From Variovorax beijingensis (lineage in GTDB: Bacteria; Pseudomonadota; Gammaproteobacteria; Burkholderiales; Burkholderiaceae_C), in the NCBI RefSeq assembly GCF_007828835.1, contig NZ_VIVL01000012.1, forward strand, positions 1 through 64,000: DNA of 64,000 bases, written 5' to 3'. This document shows, one piece after another, positions 14,955 to 22,768 of this stretch. Every line of letters starts with the position of its first letter. Within the stretch, counting starts at the first letter, position 1. Made by a program: the position numbers and the translations under genes. The notes beneath the pieces are model-generated. The model was given only the letters and a program-made list of their open reading frames with translations. It did no database searches and was not told where the DNA came from.

Positions 14955-16453
14955 TTGCCGGCACCCGATGGCAGCCGTTGAATGGAGACCAGTTCGTAGC
15001 CCATGGGGCCGCCTTCCCTGAACTCGAAACGCACCGGGTCGCCCGGCTTGATCTCGGGGAAGACACTGGGCGAGGCCTTGCCAAAGCCCATCGTCATGGC
15101 GGGCCACTGGAGCGTCGCGACCGGCCCGTGCGAAATGGTGATGCCGTCGGGCGCCACGCTCTCGACCTTGCCTTCGGCCCGGTGAGTGACCACGGCCGAT
15201 GCCGAGGCGCTTGCGCCCGATGTGGCCGCAGGCGCCGCCATGTTGCCGAGCACGGAGCGAAGCCGCGCTTCGGAGTCGATCAGGAACTGGCCGCTGGCCA
15301 CCACCTGCTCGCCCTCGGTCAGGCCCGAAACGACCTCGGTGTCGTCGCCCACGTCCGCGGCCGTCGACACGTCGCGCGGCTCGAAGGCGCCGTCGGTCCT
15401 GCGCACGATGACCACCGTACGCCGGCCGGTGCGGATCATCGCCTCCGATGGCACGACCAGCCGGCTGCCCGCGGGCCCCGCCACCTGCAGCCGCAGCAAC
15501 ATGCCGGGCGTGAGTTTTCCGCTCCTGTTGTCGACCTCGAAGCGGGCCTTCAAGGTGCGCGTGGCGGTGTTGATCTCGGGCAGGATTTCGTCGAGCACAC
15601 CGTCGAACGACTGCGATGCGTCGGCCTGCACAACGGCCTTGGCCTTCTGCCCGCGCGCGAGGCCAAGCGCCTGCGCTTCCGGAATCTCGGCCACGGCCCA
15701 GACCTTCTGCAGGCCTGCGATGCGGAACAGCGTCATGCCGGGCGTGACCGCGGCGCCTTCGCGCACGCCCAGCTCGGCCACCACGCCATCGACCGGCGCG
15801 GCGAGCACGTAGCGCGCCTGCGCCGTGCCGGTCTCCTCGCTGCGCCGGATGAGTTCGGCGGGAATCGACAGGGCCCGCATGCGGTCGCGGGCCGCCGCCA
15901 CGAGATCCGGCGAAACGCCCGAGCGCCTGAGCGCGAGCCACTCGTTCTGCGGCCCGAGCCAGTCGGGCGCGAAGATGGTGGCCAGGGCCTGGCCCTTGTG
16001 CACGCGCTCCATCGGTGCGCGAACCGACAGGCGCTCGACGTAGCCGGCCACGCGGGTCTGCACCGCGGCGTTGAGCCGCTCGTCGAACTGCACGGAACCG
16101 ATGGCTTCGAACGACGTGGATGCTTCGGTGCGCCGCACCTGCGCATACCGGATGCCGAGGTTCTGCTGCGCGGCGGGGCTGATCTTCACGCCCGCATCGC
16201 TGGCGGTGCCGGTGGCGTTGTCGGCATACACGGGCACGAGTTGCATGTCCATGAACGGCGACTTGCCGGGCTTGTCGAAGCGCGGGCCGGGCACCATCGG
16301 GTCATGCCAGTAAAGGACCTTGCGTCCGTCGGGCGTGGCGGCCGCGGTCGGCGCATCCGCGGCCTGGCCCGTCTTGCGGCCCAGGTAGAAGGCACCGGCG
16401 GCGAACAGCAGGGCGGCCAGCAGCGATACGCCTGCGGAGAGTTTTCGGTTCAT
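14951..16453 (-). CDS. cusB: CusB-like RND periplasmic adaptor with fused CusF-like copper-binding domain
   Basis: 500 aa. It has an N-terminal membrane anchor (about 6-25) and a heavy-metal-binding YHS/YHD-like domain (about 45-77, with YWHDPMVPG and PFMDMQLVPVY). The adaptor core follows: barrel-sandwich, helical hairpin and beta-barrel, including VLAAPVDGVVAELGV and VPSEAMIRTG. The C-terminal 80 residues form a CusF-like fold: His442, Trp450, Met453 and Met455 repeat exactly the spacing of the CusF Cu(I) ligands (H-x7-W-x2-M-x-M). The adaptor and metallochaperone are thus one polypeptide. It overlaps cusC by 4 bases and cusA by 4 bases, a tight operon. Confidence 0.92.
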   Translation of the reverse strand: MNRKLSAGVSLLAALLFAAGAFYLGRKTGQAADAPTAAATPDGRKVLYWHDPMVPGPRFDKPGKSPFMDMQLVPVYADNATGTASDAGVKISPAAQQNLGIRYAQVRRTEASTSFEAIGSVQFDERLNAAVQTRVAGYVERLSVRAPMERVHKGQALATIFAPDWLGPQNEWLALRRSGVSPDLVAAARDRMRALSIPAELIRRSEETGTAQARYVLAAPVDGVVAELGVREGAAVTPGMTLFRIAGLQKVWAVAEIPEAQALGLARGQKAKAVVQADASQSFDGVLDEILPEINTATRTLKARFEVDNRSGKLTPGMLLRLQVAGPAGSRLVVPSEAMIRTGRRTVVIVRRTDGAFEPRDVSTAADVGDDTEVVSGLTEGEQVVASGQFLIDSEARLRSVLGNMAAPAATSGASASASAVVTHRAEGKVESVAPDGITISHGPVATLQWPAMTMGFGKASPSVFPEIKPGDPVRFEFREGGPMGYELVSIQRLPSGAGK

Positions 16454-17682
16454 TGCGCCACCTCGGCAGTGAGCGGCCGGAAGGCCAGCTGGATTCGGGT
16501 TCGCGCGAGATCGCGTTGCAGCGCCAGCAGCTTGCGCTGCGCCTCGAGCTCGGCATGCCGCGCCTCGAACAGCGCGGCGAGGCTCGCCTGGTTGGAGCGA
16601 TAGGCTGCCGTCGCCGCGGCCGTCCGCTGGCCGGCGGGAACGACGACACCGGCGCGATAGCGCTCGATGCGCTGTTGCAGGCGCTCGGCATCGCTCGCAA
16701 GTGCGCGGTATTCGGCGCCGGCCGCGCGGGTGGCCTCGGCCAGATCGGCTTCGGCTTTTTCGACCAGCGCCAGCTTGGCGGCGGTGTCGCGGTCCTGCCG
16801 TTCGCCAGGCGCCACGGGCAGCGGAATGCTCATGCCCACCGACACCATGTCGGCATAGCCGCTGCGCTGGCCGTAGGCGAATTCCCAGGTCCAGTTGGGC
16901 TTGCGGTTGGACGCCGTGACCGCCGCCGCCTGCCGGGCCATGTCGACGTCGCGCTGCAGCGCGGCCACCGTGGCATGCCCGGCCACATAGGCTTCTTCAG
17001 CGGGCACAGGAAGCTCGCCGACGGGCATCAGTTCGTCGGGTGGCACACCCACCCAGCGTTCGAGCGCCACGCGTGCGGCACTCTGCTGCTGCCGGATGTC
17101 CGCCGCCTCGTCCTCCGAGACGCCTCTTGCGCCTGCCATCGCCAACGCCTCATGGCTGCTGCCGGCGGCCGACGACAGGCGCGCACGCGAGGCTTCCAGC
17201 TCTTCGCGCGCGTGGTGTTCCGCCAGCACGGCGAGCTTCAGGGTTTCGCCGGCGTAGAAGACGTCCAGGTACGCGAGCGCGGTCTGCAGGCGGGTCTCGG
17301 CCGCGGCCACCTGCGCCTGCACCCTTTCGCGTCCGACCGATGCATCGGCGGTGGCCTGGCGTGCCGCGCGCTTGTCGGCGGACAGCCATTCCTGGCTGAT
17401 GCCGATGCGTTTCATCGTCATCGATTCGCGCGCGGTGTGGAAGCGGTCCGGCCCGGTCGCGGGCAGGTTGTCGATGCCGACGCGCAGCACGGGATCGGGA
17501 AGCTGGGCCGCGGCCTGCGCCGCCTGCGTGGCGCCCTGCACGCCGGCGCGGGCGGCGCGGGCAGTCTCGGAGCGCCGGGCGGCGAGCTCGAGCGCGGCTT
17601 CGAGGGACAGGGGCGCGGCCGTCGCAAGGCACGGCAGCAGTACAACCGCCAAGGCGGTTGCGCGGGAAAAGAAAATGGACAT
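16450..17682 (-). CDS. cusC: CusC-like outer-membrane efflux protein (TolC family)
   Basis: 410 aa, the outer-membrane channel of the tripartite exporter. It has a signal peptide ending near ATAAP (about residue 25) and two TolC-type repeats rich in Ala/Arg coiled-coil helices, with LSLEAALELAARRS at the start of the first. The ATG at 17682 is preceded by GGAG at a good distance; an upstream Met at 17739 would add a non-secretory leader and is rejected. It is the first efflux gene of the cus operon and overlaps cusB by 4 bases. Confidence 0.85.
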   Translation of the reverse strand: MSIFFSRATALAVVLLPCLATAAPLSLEAALELAARRSETARAARAGVQGATQAAQAAAQLPDPVLRVGIDNLPATGPDRFHTARESMTMKRIGISQEWLSADKRAARQATADASVGRERVQAQVAAAETRLQTALAYLDVFYAGETLKLAVLAEHHAREELEASRARLSSAAGSSHEALAMAGARGVSEDEAADIRQQQSAARVALERWVGVPPDELMPVGELPVPAEEAYVAGHATVAALQRDVDMARQAAAVTASNRKPNWTWEFAYGQRSGYADMVSVGMSIPLPVAPGERQDRDTAAKLALVEKAEADLAEATRAAGAEYRALASDAERLQQRIERYRAGVVVPAGQRTAAATAAYRSNQASLAALFEARHAELEAQRKLLALQRDLARTRIQLAFRPLTAEVAQ

Positions 17683-17758
17683 GGCAACTCCGCGGACGAA
17701 CGAGGCAATCGCTGGCAAGCGGACGCGCCGCACCAGCACCGGTCAGTCGACGGAGGGG

Positions 17759-18148
17759 TCAGACGCGAAGTCTGAGGGTCGCAAGAAAAACGGGATCGGG
17801 CGGCGGATGCTGCCGCTCGGGCAGCGCCTGGCGCGGAAGCGGCTCGGCAAGCGCCGCCAGCATCAGCGGCACGGCCAGCACCTGCACGATGGCAGGCAGC
17901 GAAGGCGTGGCGGCCTTCACCGGTTCGAACGACAGCGACATGTCGGCGGCATGCTGGTGGCACAGCACCGGCTGGGCGGTGTCCATGCCCTCGCAGGGCT
18001 CGCCCGGTGCCATCGTCATTTCGGCCGCCGATGCCGCGTCCGCCGCCCCGGGACAGACGTAGCTTGCCAGCGCCAGCTGCGAGAACAGCAGCGACAGGAC
18101 CACGAGGAACGCGGTCATGCAATGTCGGGGAAGGCGGTAGCCGCTCAT
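17759..18148 (-). CDS. Putative secreted Cys/His-containing protein preceding the cus operon
   Basis: 129 aa from the Met at 18148; the Met at 18118 is an alternative and also gives a signal peptide (FLVVLSLLFSQLALASY). The mature part has Cys and His/Met clusters (VCPGAAD, CEGMDTAQ, VLCHQHAADMS) that could bind copper, then a second hydrophobic stretch (IVQVLAVPLMLAALAE) and a Pro-rich tail. No named family is recognised. It is first in the cus transcription unit, 76 bases upstream of cusC, and divergent from bufA. A role as a periplasmic or membrane metal-binding accessory is inferred from place and composition only. Confidence 0.6.
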   Translation of the reverse strand: MSGYRLPRHCMTAFLVVLSLLFSQLALASYVCPGAADAASAAEMTMAPGEPCEGMDTAQPVLCHQHAADMSLSFEPVKAATPSLPAIVQVLAVPLMLAALAEPLPRQALPERQHPPPDPVFLATLRLRV

Positions 18149-18244
18149 GAGGCCCGCAGTGTATCGCCGGCAACCGATCGCCACCACCGGTGCGCTCCAT
18201 TCTCTTGCGCCCGACAAAAAAACTTCCGCATCGCGCAGGGGCCT

Positions 18245-18270
18245 GTAACCGCCGCCCTACAGGCCGCGAA
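18245..18270 (+). promoter_or_regulatory. SigF-type ECF promoter of the bufferin operon
   Basis: GTAACC at 18245-18250 and CGAA at 18267-18270 are separated by exactly 16 bases. This is the spacing and sequence reported for ECF SigF-dependent promoters of bufferin/DUF2282 operons in Caulobacter. It is 64 bases upstream of the bufA start codon and read towards it. No sigF/DUF1109 pair lies in the window. Confidence 0.75.
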
Positions 18271-18333
18271 CTAGCAAGGGACTGCGCATTGGGCGCGGTT
18301 GCAATTTCTCAATCAATTTTTTGGAGTTCATCC

Positions 18334-18621
18334 ATGATCAACCGTTCGTTCGCGATCACCGCTCTTGCACTGGGTGCCCTTGCCGCCGGCTCCGCCATGG
18401 CGCAGGACAAACCGATGGCCGACAAGATGGCCGCGATGGAAAAGTGCTACGGCGTCTCGATGGCCGGCAAGAACGACTGCGCCGCCGGCCCCGGCACCAC
18501 CTGCGCGGGCACCGCCAAGGTCGACTACCAGGCCAACGCCTGGAAGAACGTCCCGGCCGGCACCTGCACCACCATCAAGACGCCCAAGGGCATGGGTTCG
18601 CTCACGCCGATCAAGTCCTGA
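18334..18621 (+). CDS. bufA: BufA1-family bufferin precursor (DUF2282 metallophore peptide)
   Basis: 95 aa. It has a clear signal peptide (MINRSFAITALALGALAAGS, cut after SAMAQ). The mature part has four Cys: 38 (EKCYGV), 49 (NDCAAG), 57 (TTCAGT) and 78 (AGTCTT), in the DUF2282 pattern. Bufferins are ribosomally made, post-translationally modified peptides. Cys residues of the precursor are converted to thiooxazole-type heterocycles by an MNIO enzyme, and the product sequesters copper in the periplasm. The start follows a TTGGAG site. Genes for the MNIO and its partner follow directly, and the SigF-type promoter at 18245 precedes it. Confidence 0.92.
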   Translation: MINRSFAITALALGALAAGSAMAQDKPMADKMAAMEKCYGVSMAGKNDCAAGPGTTCAGTAKVDYQANAWKNVPAGTCTTIKTPKGMGSLTPIKS

Positions 18622-18643
18622 TCGCGGCACCGCGCACGCCGCC

Positions 18644-19486
18644 ATGTCCGACATCCCCGGGGCCGGCCTCGGCCTCAAGCCGGAGCACTACGAGACCGCG
18701 CTCGGCGCGCGTGCCGAGGGCCTGTGGTTCGAGGTGCATCCCGAGAACTACATGGTGGCGGGCGGGCCGCGCATCGGATGGCTGGAAGCGATCCGTGCGC
18801 ACCATCCGGTGTCGCTGCATGGCGTCTCGCTCTCGCTCGCAGGCGAGGCAGAACCCGATGCGGCGCATCTTCAGCGGCTGGCGGCGCTTGCCCGGCGCAT
18901 CCAGCCCGCGCTGGTCTCCGAGCACCTGGCGTGGTCCGCATGGAACGGCCAGTACCTTCCGGACCTGCTGCCCTTTCCGCGCAGCACCGCCGCGCTGCAC
19001 CGCATCGCCGCCCACATCGCCTACACGCAGGACGCGCTGGGCATGGTGATCGCCATCGAGAACCCGTCCCACTACCTGCAGCTCGACGGGCATGAATGGG
19101 ACGAGATCGATTTTCTGGCCGAGCTGTCGCGCCGCACCGGCTGCAGGCTGCTGCTCGACGTCAACAACGTGTACGTGTCCGCACGCAACCTGGGTTTTTC
19201 GGCTGCGAGCTGGATCGACCGCTTTCCGCAGGCGCTGGTCGGGGAGATCCATCTCGCGGGGCACAGCGCCGATCCCACGCTCGGCGATGCGCTGCTGATC
19301 GATTCGCACGATGCGCCCATCGCACCGGAGGTCTGGCAGCTGTACCGGCGCTTCGTCGACCGCGCCGGCGCCCGGCCCACGCTGATCGAGCGCGACGGCA
19401 ACGTGCCGGCCTTCGAGGAACTCATGGCCGAGCAGGCACGGGCCGCGGCCGAGCTGCGTCGCGTGGCGCAGGAGGCCATGGCATGA
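18644..19486 (+). CDS. bufB: BufB, DUF692-family multinuclear iron oxidase (MNIO)
   Basis: 280 aa, full length for DUF692. MNIOs use two or three iron ions to oxidise Cys residues of a peptide precursor, here BufA. Recognisable family segments, in order: GAGLGLKPEHYETAL, WFEVHPENYM, LHGVSLSLAG, VSEHLAWS, IENPSHYL, LLDVNNVYVS, EIHLAGHS and IDSHDAP. These supply the His, Glu and Asp metal ligands of the TIM-barrel. The gene starts 22 bases after bufA and overlaps bufC by ATGA (19483-19486). Confidence 0.92.
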   Translation: MSDIPGAGLGLKPEHYETALGARAEGLWFEVHPENYMVAGGPRIGWLEAIRAHHPVSLHGVSLSLAGEAEPDAAHLQRLAALARRIQPALVSEHLAWSAWNGQYLPDLLPFPRSTAALHRIAAHIAYTQDALGMVIAIENPSHYLQLDGHEWDEIDFLAELSRRTGCRLLLDVNNVYVSARNLGFSAASWIDRFPQALVGEIHLAGHSADPTLGDALLIDSHDAPIAPEVWQLYRRFVDRAGARPTLIERDGNVPAFEELMAEQARAAAELRRVAQEAMA

Positions 19487-20271
19487 ACACGCCGCACGAT
19501 CAATTCCAGCAAGCCTTTGCGCAGGCCCTGTTCGCTCCGGCGGAAGCCGCGCATCCCTCAGTGCGGGCGCTCGCCATGCAGCCCGCTTTCGCGGTGTACC
19601 GCAACACCGTGACGAAGGCCTGCATCGATGCGCTGCAGGCCAACTTCCCGACCGTTGCGCAACTGGTGGGCGAGGAATGGTTTCGCGCCGCCGCCGCACG
19701 CTACGTGGCGGCCCATCTGCCGAGCGATGGGCGCCTGCTGCACTACGGCGGCGGCTTCCCCGCTTTCCTGCGCGGCTTCGAGCCGGCCGCCGAGCTCGTC
19801 TACCTGCCCGGCGTGGCGCAGCTCGACACGCTCTGGCGCGAAGCCCATGCCGCACAGGACGCGCCGGCCGCCGACGCCGCATGGATCGCCCGCCGCACGC
19901 CGGCGCAGATGGCGGCCCTGGCCCTCGCGCCCCATCCCGCGGCCCGCTGGGCCTGGTTCGACGAACAACCGGTCTACAGCATCTGGGAGCGCCATCGCCG
20001 GCCGGGCGCCGTGGGCGATGAACTGGCCTGGCGAGGCGAGGGCGCCTTGCTGACGCGGCCCGGCGACACGGTGAACTGGCACGAGATCACCCAGGCCGGC
20101 TGCGCCTTCCTCGACGCCTGCGCCAGCGGCGCAAGCCTTGCCGAGGCGGCGGAGCGCGCGCTGGCGGCCGACCCGGCGGCAGACATCTCGGCCGTGTTCG
20201 CGGCCCTGTTGCGGTCCGGCGCATTCGCCGGCACTTCGGCTTCGCCTGCATCCAACGAAAGAGCACCATGA
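19483..20271 (+). CDS. bufC: BufC, DUF2063-family partner of the MNIO enzyme
   Basis: 262 aa. The N-terminal DUF2063 domain (often called a putative DNA-binding domain) carries AVYRNTVTKACIDALQANFPTV and RAAAARYVAAHLP. A second domain from about 130 probably acts as the precursor-recognition (RRE-like) part, as in the related MNIO partners. It overlaps bufB and the DoxX gene by 4 bases at each end. Its role in delivering BufA to BufB is known from studied systems and inferred here. Confidence 0.9.
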   Translation: MNTPHDQFQQAFAQALFAPAEAAHPSVRALAMQPAFAVYRNTVTKACIDALQANFPTVAQLVGEEWFRAAAARYVAAHLPSDGRLLHYGGGFPAFLRGFEPAAELVYLPGVAQLDTLWREAHAAQDAPAADAAWIARRTPAQMAALALAPHPAARWAWFDEQPVYSIWERHRRPGAVGDELAWRGEGALLTRPGDTVNWHEITQAGCAFLDACASGASLAEAAERALAADPAADISAVFAALLRSGAFAGTSASPASNERAP

Positions 20272-20753
20272 GCACCACCCCCGAGGCTTCCGCCTCGATC
20301 GAAGGCAGCGACCATCGCGGTCTCCGCGCGCACTGGAACGCAATGGCCGAACGCCTCACGCGCGTCGTGGCCCACGATGCGCTGGCACTGGCCACGCGCG
20401 TGGCCGTGGCGGCCATCTTCTTCTACTCGGGCCGCACCAAGGTCGAGGGCTTCCTCACGCTGACCGACAGTGCCTACGAGCTGTTCCGCACCGAATACAA
20501 ATTGCCGTTCGTGCCGCCCGAAATCGCCGCGCACCTCGCGGCCTACTCGGAGCATCTGTTCCCGCTGCTGCTGGTGCTGGGCCTGTTCACGCGCCTGTCG
20601 GCACTGGCCCTGCTGGGGATGACGCTGGTGATCCAGGTCTTCGTCTACCCGGACGCATGGCCGACGCACCTCTCATGGGCCGCGCTGCTGCTGTACCTGG
20701 CAGGCCGCGGCGCGGGCCGCCTGTCGCTCGACCACGCGCTGGGCATTCGCTGA
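20268..20753 (+). CDS. DoxX family membrane protein of the bufferin operon
   Basis: 161 aa with four predicted helices. The DoxX pattern is seen in VAVAAIFFYSGRTKVEGF and HLFPLLLVLGLFTRLSALALLGMT. DoxX-like proteins are frequent last genes of bufferin operons; their function there is not established (redox or membrane assistance has been suggested). Translation is coupled to bufC by an ATGA overlap. Confidence 0.85.
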   Translation: MSTTPEASASIEGSDHRGLRAHWNAMAERLTRVVAHDALALATRVAVAAIFFYSGRTKVEGFLTLTDSAYELFRTEYKLPFVPPEIAAHLAAYSEHLFPLLLVLGLFTRLSALALLGMTLVIQVFVYPDAWPTHLSWAALLLYLAGRGAGRLSLDHALGIR

Positions 20754-20822
20754 CGGACCGGCACCCGGCCCGCGGGCTTCCACCCTGTTGAATCGGGCGC
20801 GGCTTGCCTATATTGGGCCGCC

Positions 20823-21629
20823 ATGCCTTCCACCTGGTTTCTCGACGCGCCACCTGCGGGCCAGCTGCTGGACGCCGGCGCCGTCGCGCACCTGCTCGAT
20901 GCAGGCAATGAGCAGGCGCCCGCGCTCCACATGCTCGACTTCATCAACCACGTGGTGCCGGTCGAATACATCTCGCTCGTGGAGTACATCGACGGCGTTC
21001 CCTCGCAGGTCGAAGGGCATTCGGCCGGCCGGCGCGACAACATCACGGCCGAGTGCTTCTCCCTCTACAAGAAGCGGTTCCGGCAGGCGGACGACATGAC
21101 CCGCCTGGCCGCGCGCATGGGCGGGGAGGCATTGGCCCATGCACCCGTCACCGCCTTGCTGTACGACGCGGCGGACATTCCCGACCCCGCATGGCGCGAG
21201 CAGATCTTCGTCGGCCGCCAATTGACGGGTCGGCTGAGCTTTCTCTATTCGCCCGTGCCGCGGACGGTCTTTGCCATCAACCTGTATCGCAACCGGCAGA
21301 ACGGCAGGTTCGCGCAAGCGGATGTCGCGCAACTGCTCGGACTGGCGCCCCTGCTGAAACGCGCACATCGCAATGCGCTGTTCGCGCAGCTCGCATCGCC
21401 CGATACGCCGCTGCGCGTGGCGAGCATCGAGCGCACGCTGCAGCGCACGGCGCCGCAGCTGTCGCCGCGCGAGCGCGAGGTCTGTGCGCGCATCGCCTGC
21501 GGGATCGGCGCCGACGGCATCGCCGCGGACCTGGGCATTGCCGCGTCGAGCGTGGCCACGCTGCGCAAGCGCGCCTACCTGAAGCTCGCGATCCACGGGC
21601 GGCAACAGCTCCTGCGCTTCATCCATTAG
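20823..21629 (+). CDS. LuxR-type helix-turn-helix transcriptional regulator
   Basis: 268 aa. The C-terminal 60 residues form a LuxR/GerE HTH (LSPREREVCARIACGIG, then IAASSVATLRKRAYLKL). The N-terminal 190 residues are a sensory region without a recognised domain. No phosphorylation receiver is present. It stands directly upstream of, and in the same direction as, the Rieske oxygenase, Bug and MFS genes, so it is their likely regulator. Confidence 0.85.
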   Translation: MPSTWFLDAPPAGQLLDAGAVAHLLDAGNEQAPALHMLDFINHVVPVEYISLVEYIDGVPSQVEGHSAGRRDNITAECFSLYKKRFRQADDMTRLAARMGGEALAHAPVTALLYDAADIPDPAWREQIFVGRQLTGRLSFLYSPVPRTVFAINLYRNRQNGRFAQADVAQLLGLAPLLKRAHRNALFAQLASPDTPLRVASIERTLQRTAPQLSPREREVCARIACGIGADGIAADLGIAASSVATLRKRAYLKLAIHGRQQLLRFIH

Positions 21630-21703
21630 GGTTTTGTACCCTTCTGCGAGGACAGACGAGCGCCGCGCGAATTCCTACATTGCCTGGACTCTTGGAGACA
21701 GGC

Positions 21704-22729
21704 ATGTGGCTTCGAAACTGCTGGTACGTCATTGCGTGGGATCACGAAATTTCCGCGAACGCGCTGTTCACGCGCACGGTGCTCGGCGAGCCCATCCTGG
21801 TCTATAGAACCGAAGGCGGCGAACTCGTTGCGATGCAGGACCGCTGCTGCCATCGGCATGCGCCGCTGTCGCGAGGACGCAGGGAAGGCGACTGCGTACG
21901 CTGCGGCTACCACGGCCTCAAGTTCGCGGCCGACGGCGCCTGCGTGGAAGCGCCCGGTCTGGCCAGCATTCCCGCGAAGGCGCGCGTGCGGACCTACCCG
22001 GTGGTCTCGCACAACAAGTGGATCTTCGTGTGGATGGGCGATCCGGCGCGCGCGCACTGCGCCTTGCTGCCGGACAACTTCTCGTGCGACCATCCCGACT
22101 GGCGCTACAGGCCCGGCTATGTCCACTACGACACGCCCTACCTGCTGGTGTGCGACAACCTGCTGGACTTCTCGCACCTGAGCTATGTGCACGAAGGCAC
22201 GCTGGGCGGATCGACGGCCATCGCCCAGGCCGTGCCCAGGATCGAGAAGGTGCCGCGCGGCATCCGCGTGACGCGGCACGTGCCCGACGTGCCCCCGTCT
22301 CCGTTCTGGAAGTCGTTCCAGAGCTTCGACCGCAACGTCGACCGCTACTTCATCTATGACTTCCTGCTGCCCGGCACCTTGCTGATGAAGTCGGGCGGCG
22401 CGCCGGTGGGGCAGGCCGAGGGCGACTTGCGCGGCGGCGTGCAGCTGCACAGCTGCCAGGCGCTCACGCCCGAGACGGCCACGACCACGCACTACTTCTT
22501 CCAGCAATCGCACCGAAGCAGCATCGCGGACCCCGCGGTCACCGAGACCATCTACCAGGGCCTGGTCACCGCCTTCGAGGAAGACCGCGCAATGATCACC
22601 TCGCAGTACCTGAACATCGATCCCGAAGCGCGGATGCTGCCGCTCGCGATGGACGCCGCGCTGGTCCAGTACCGGCGGCTGCTGCAGCAAGAGGTCGAGC
22701 GCGAGCAGCGCGCCTCGCAGGCCGCTTGA
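21704..22729 (+). CDS. Rieske-type aromatic ring-hydroxylating oxygenase, alpha subunit
   Basis: 341 aa, VanA-like in size. The Rieske [2Fe-2S] site is C48-x-H50 and C67-G-Y-H70. The mononuclear iron site has Asp155, His158 and His163 in LLDFSHLSYVHEG. Such enzymes O-demethylate or hydroxylate aromatic acids, with electrons from a separate ferredoxin reductase; none is encoded nearby. The start follows TTGGAG. A Bug-type binding protein follows 39 bases later, suggesting uptake and oxidation of one aromatic compound. The substrate is unknown. Confidence 0.88.
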   Translation: MWLRNCWYVIAWDHEISANALFTRTVLGEPILVYRTEGGELVAMQDRCCHRHAPLSRGRREGDCVRCGYHGLKFAADGACVEAPGLASIPAKARVRTYPVVSHNKWIFVWMGDPARAHCALLPDNFSCDHPDWRYRPGYVHYDTPYLLVCDNLLDFSHLSYVHEGTLGGSTAIAQAVPRIEKVPRGIRVTRHVPDVPPSPFWKSFQSFDRNVDRYFIYDFLLPGTLLMKSGGAPVGQAEGDLRGGVQLHSCQALTPETATTTHYFFQQSHRSSIADPAVTETIYQGLVTAFEEDRAMITSQYLNIDPEARMLPLAMDAALVQYRRLLQQEVEREQRASQAA

Positions 22730-22768
22730 CGCTGCGGACCACATCCAGAACAACGCCAGGAGACCCCG

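Noticed and set aside
11808..15941. 1377-aa minus-strand ORF that would fuse extra sequence to CusA
   Set aside because: The extra 329 residues are an out-of-frame reading of cusB; CusA homologues start at 14954 and the ATGA overlap with cusB confirms it.
21627..21645. AGGGT/ACCCT small palindrome after the LuxR gene as its binding site
   Set aside because: Five-base arms directly at the stop codon occur easily by chance, and no second copy is seen.
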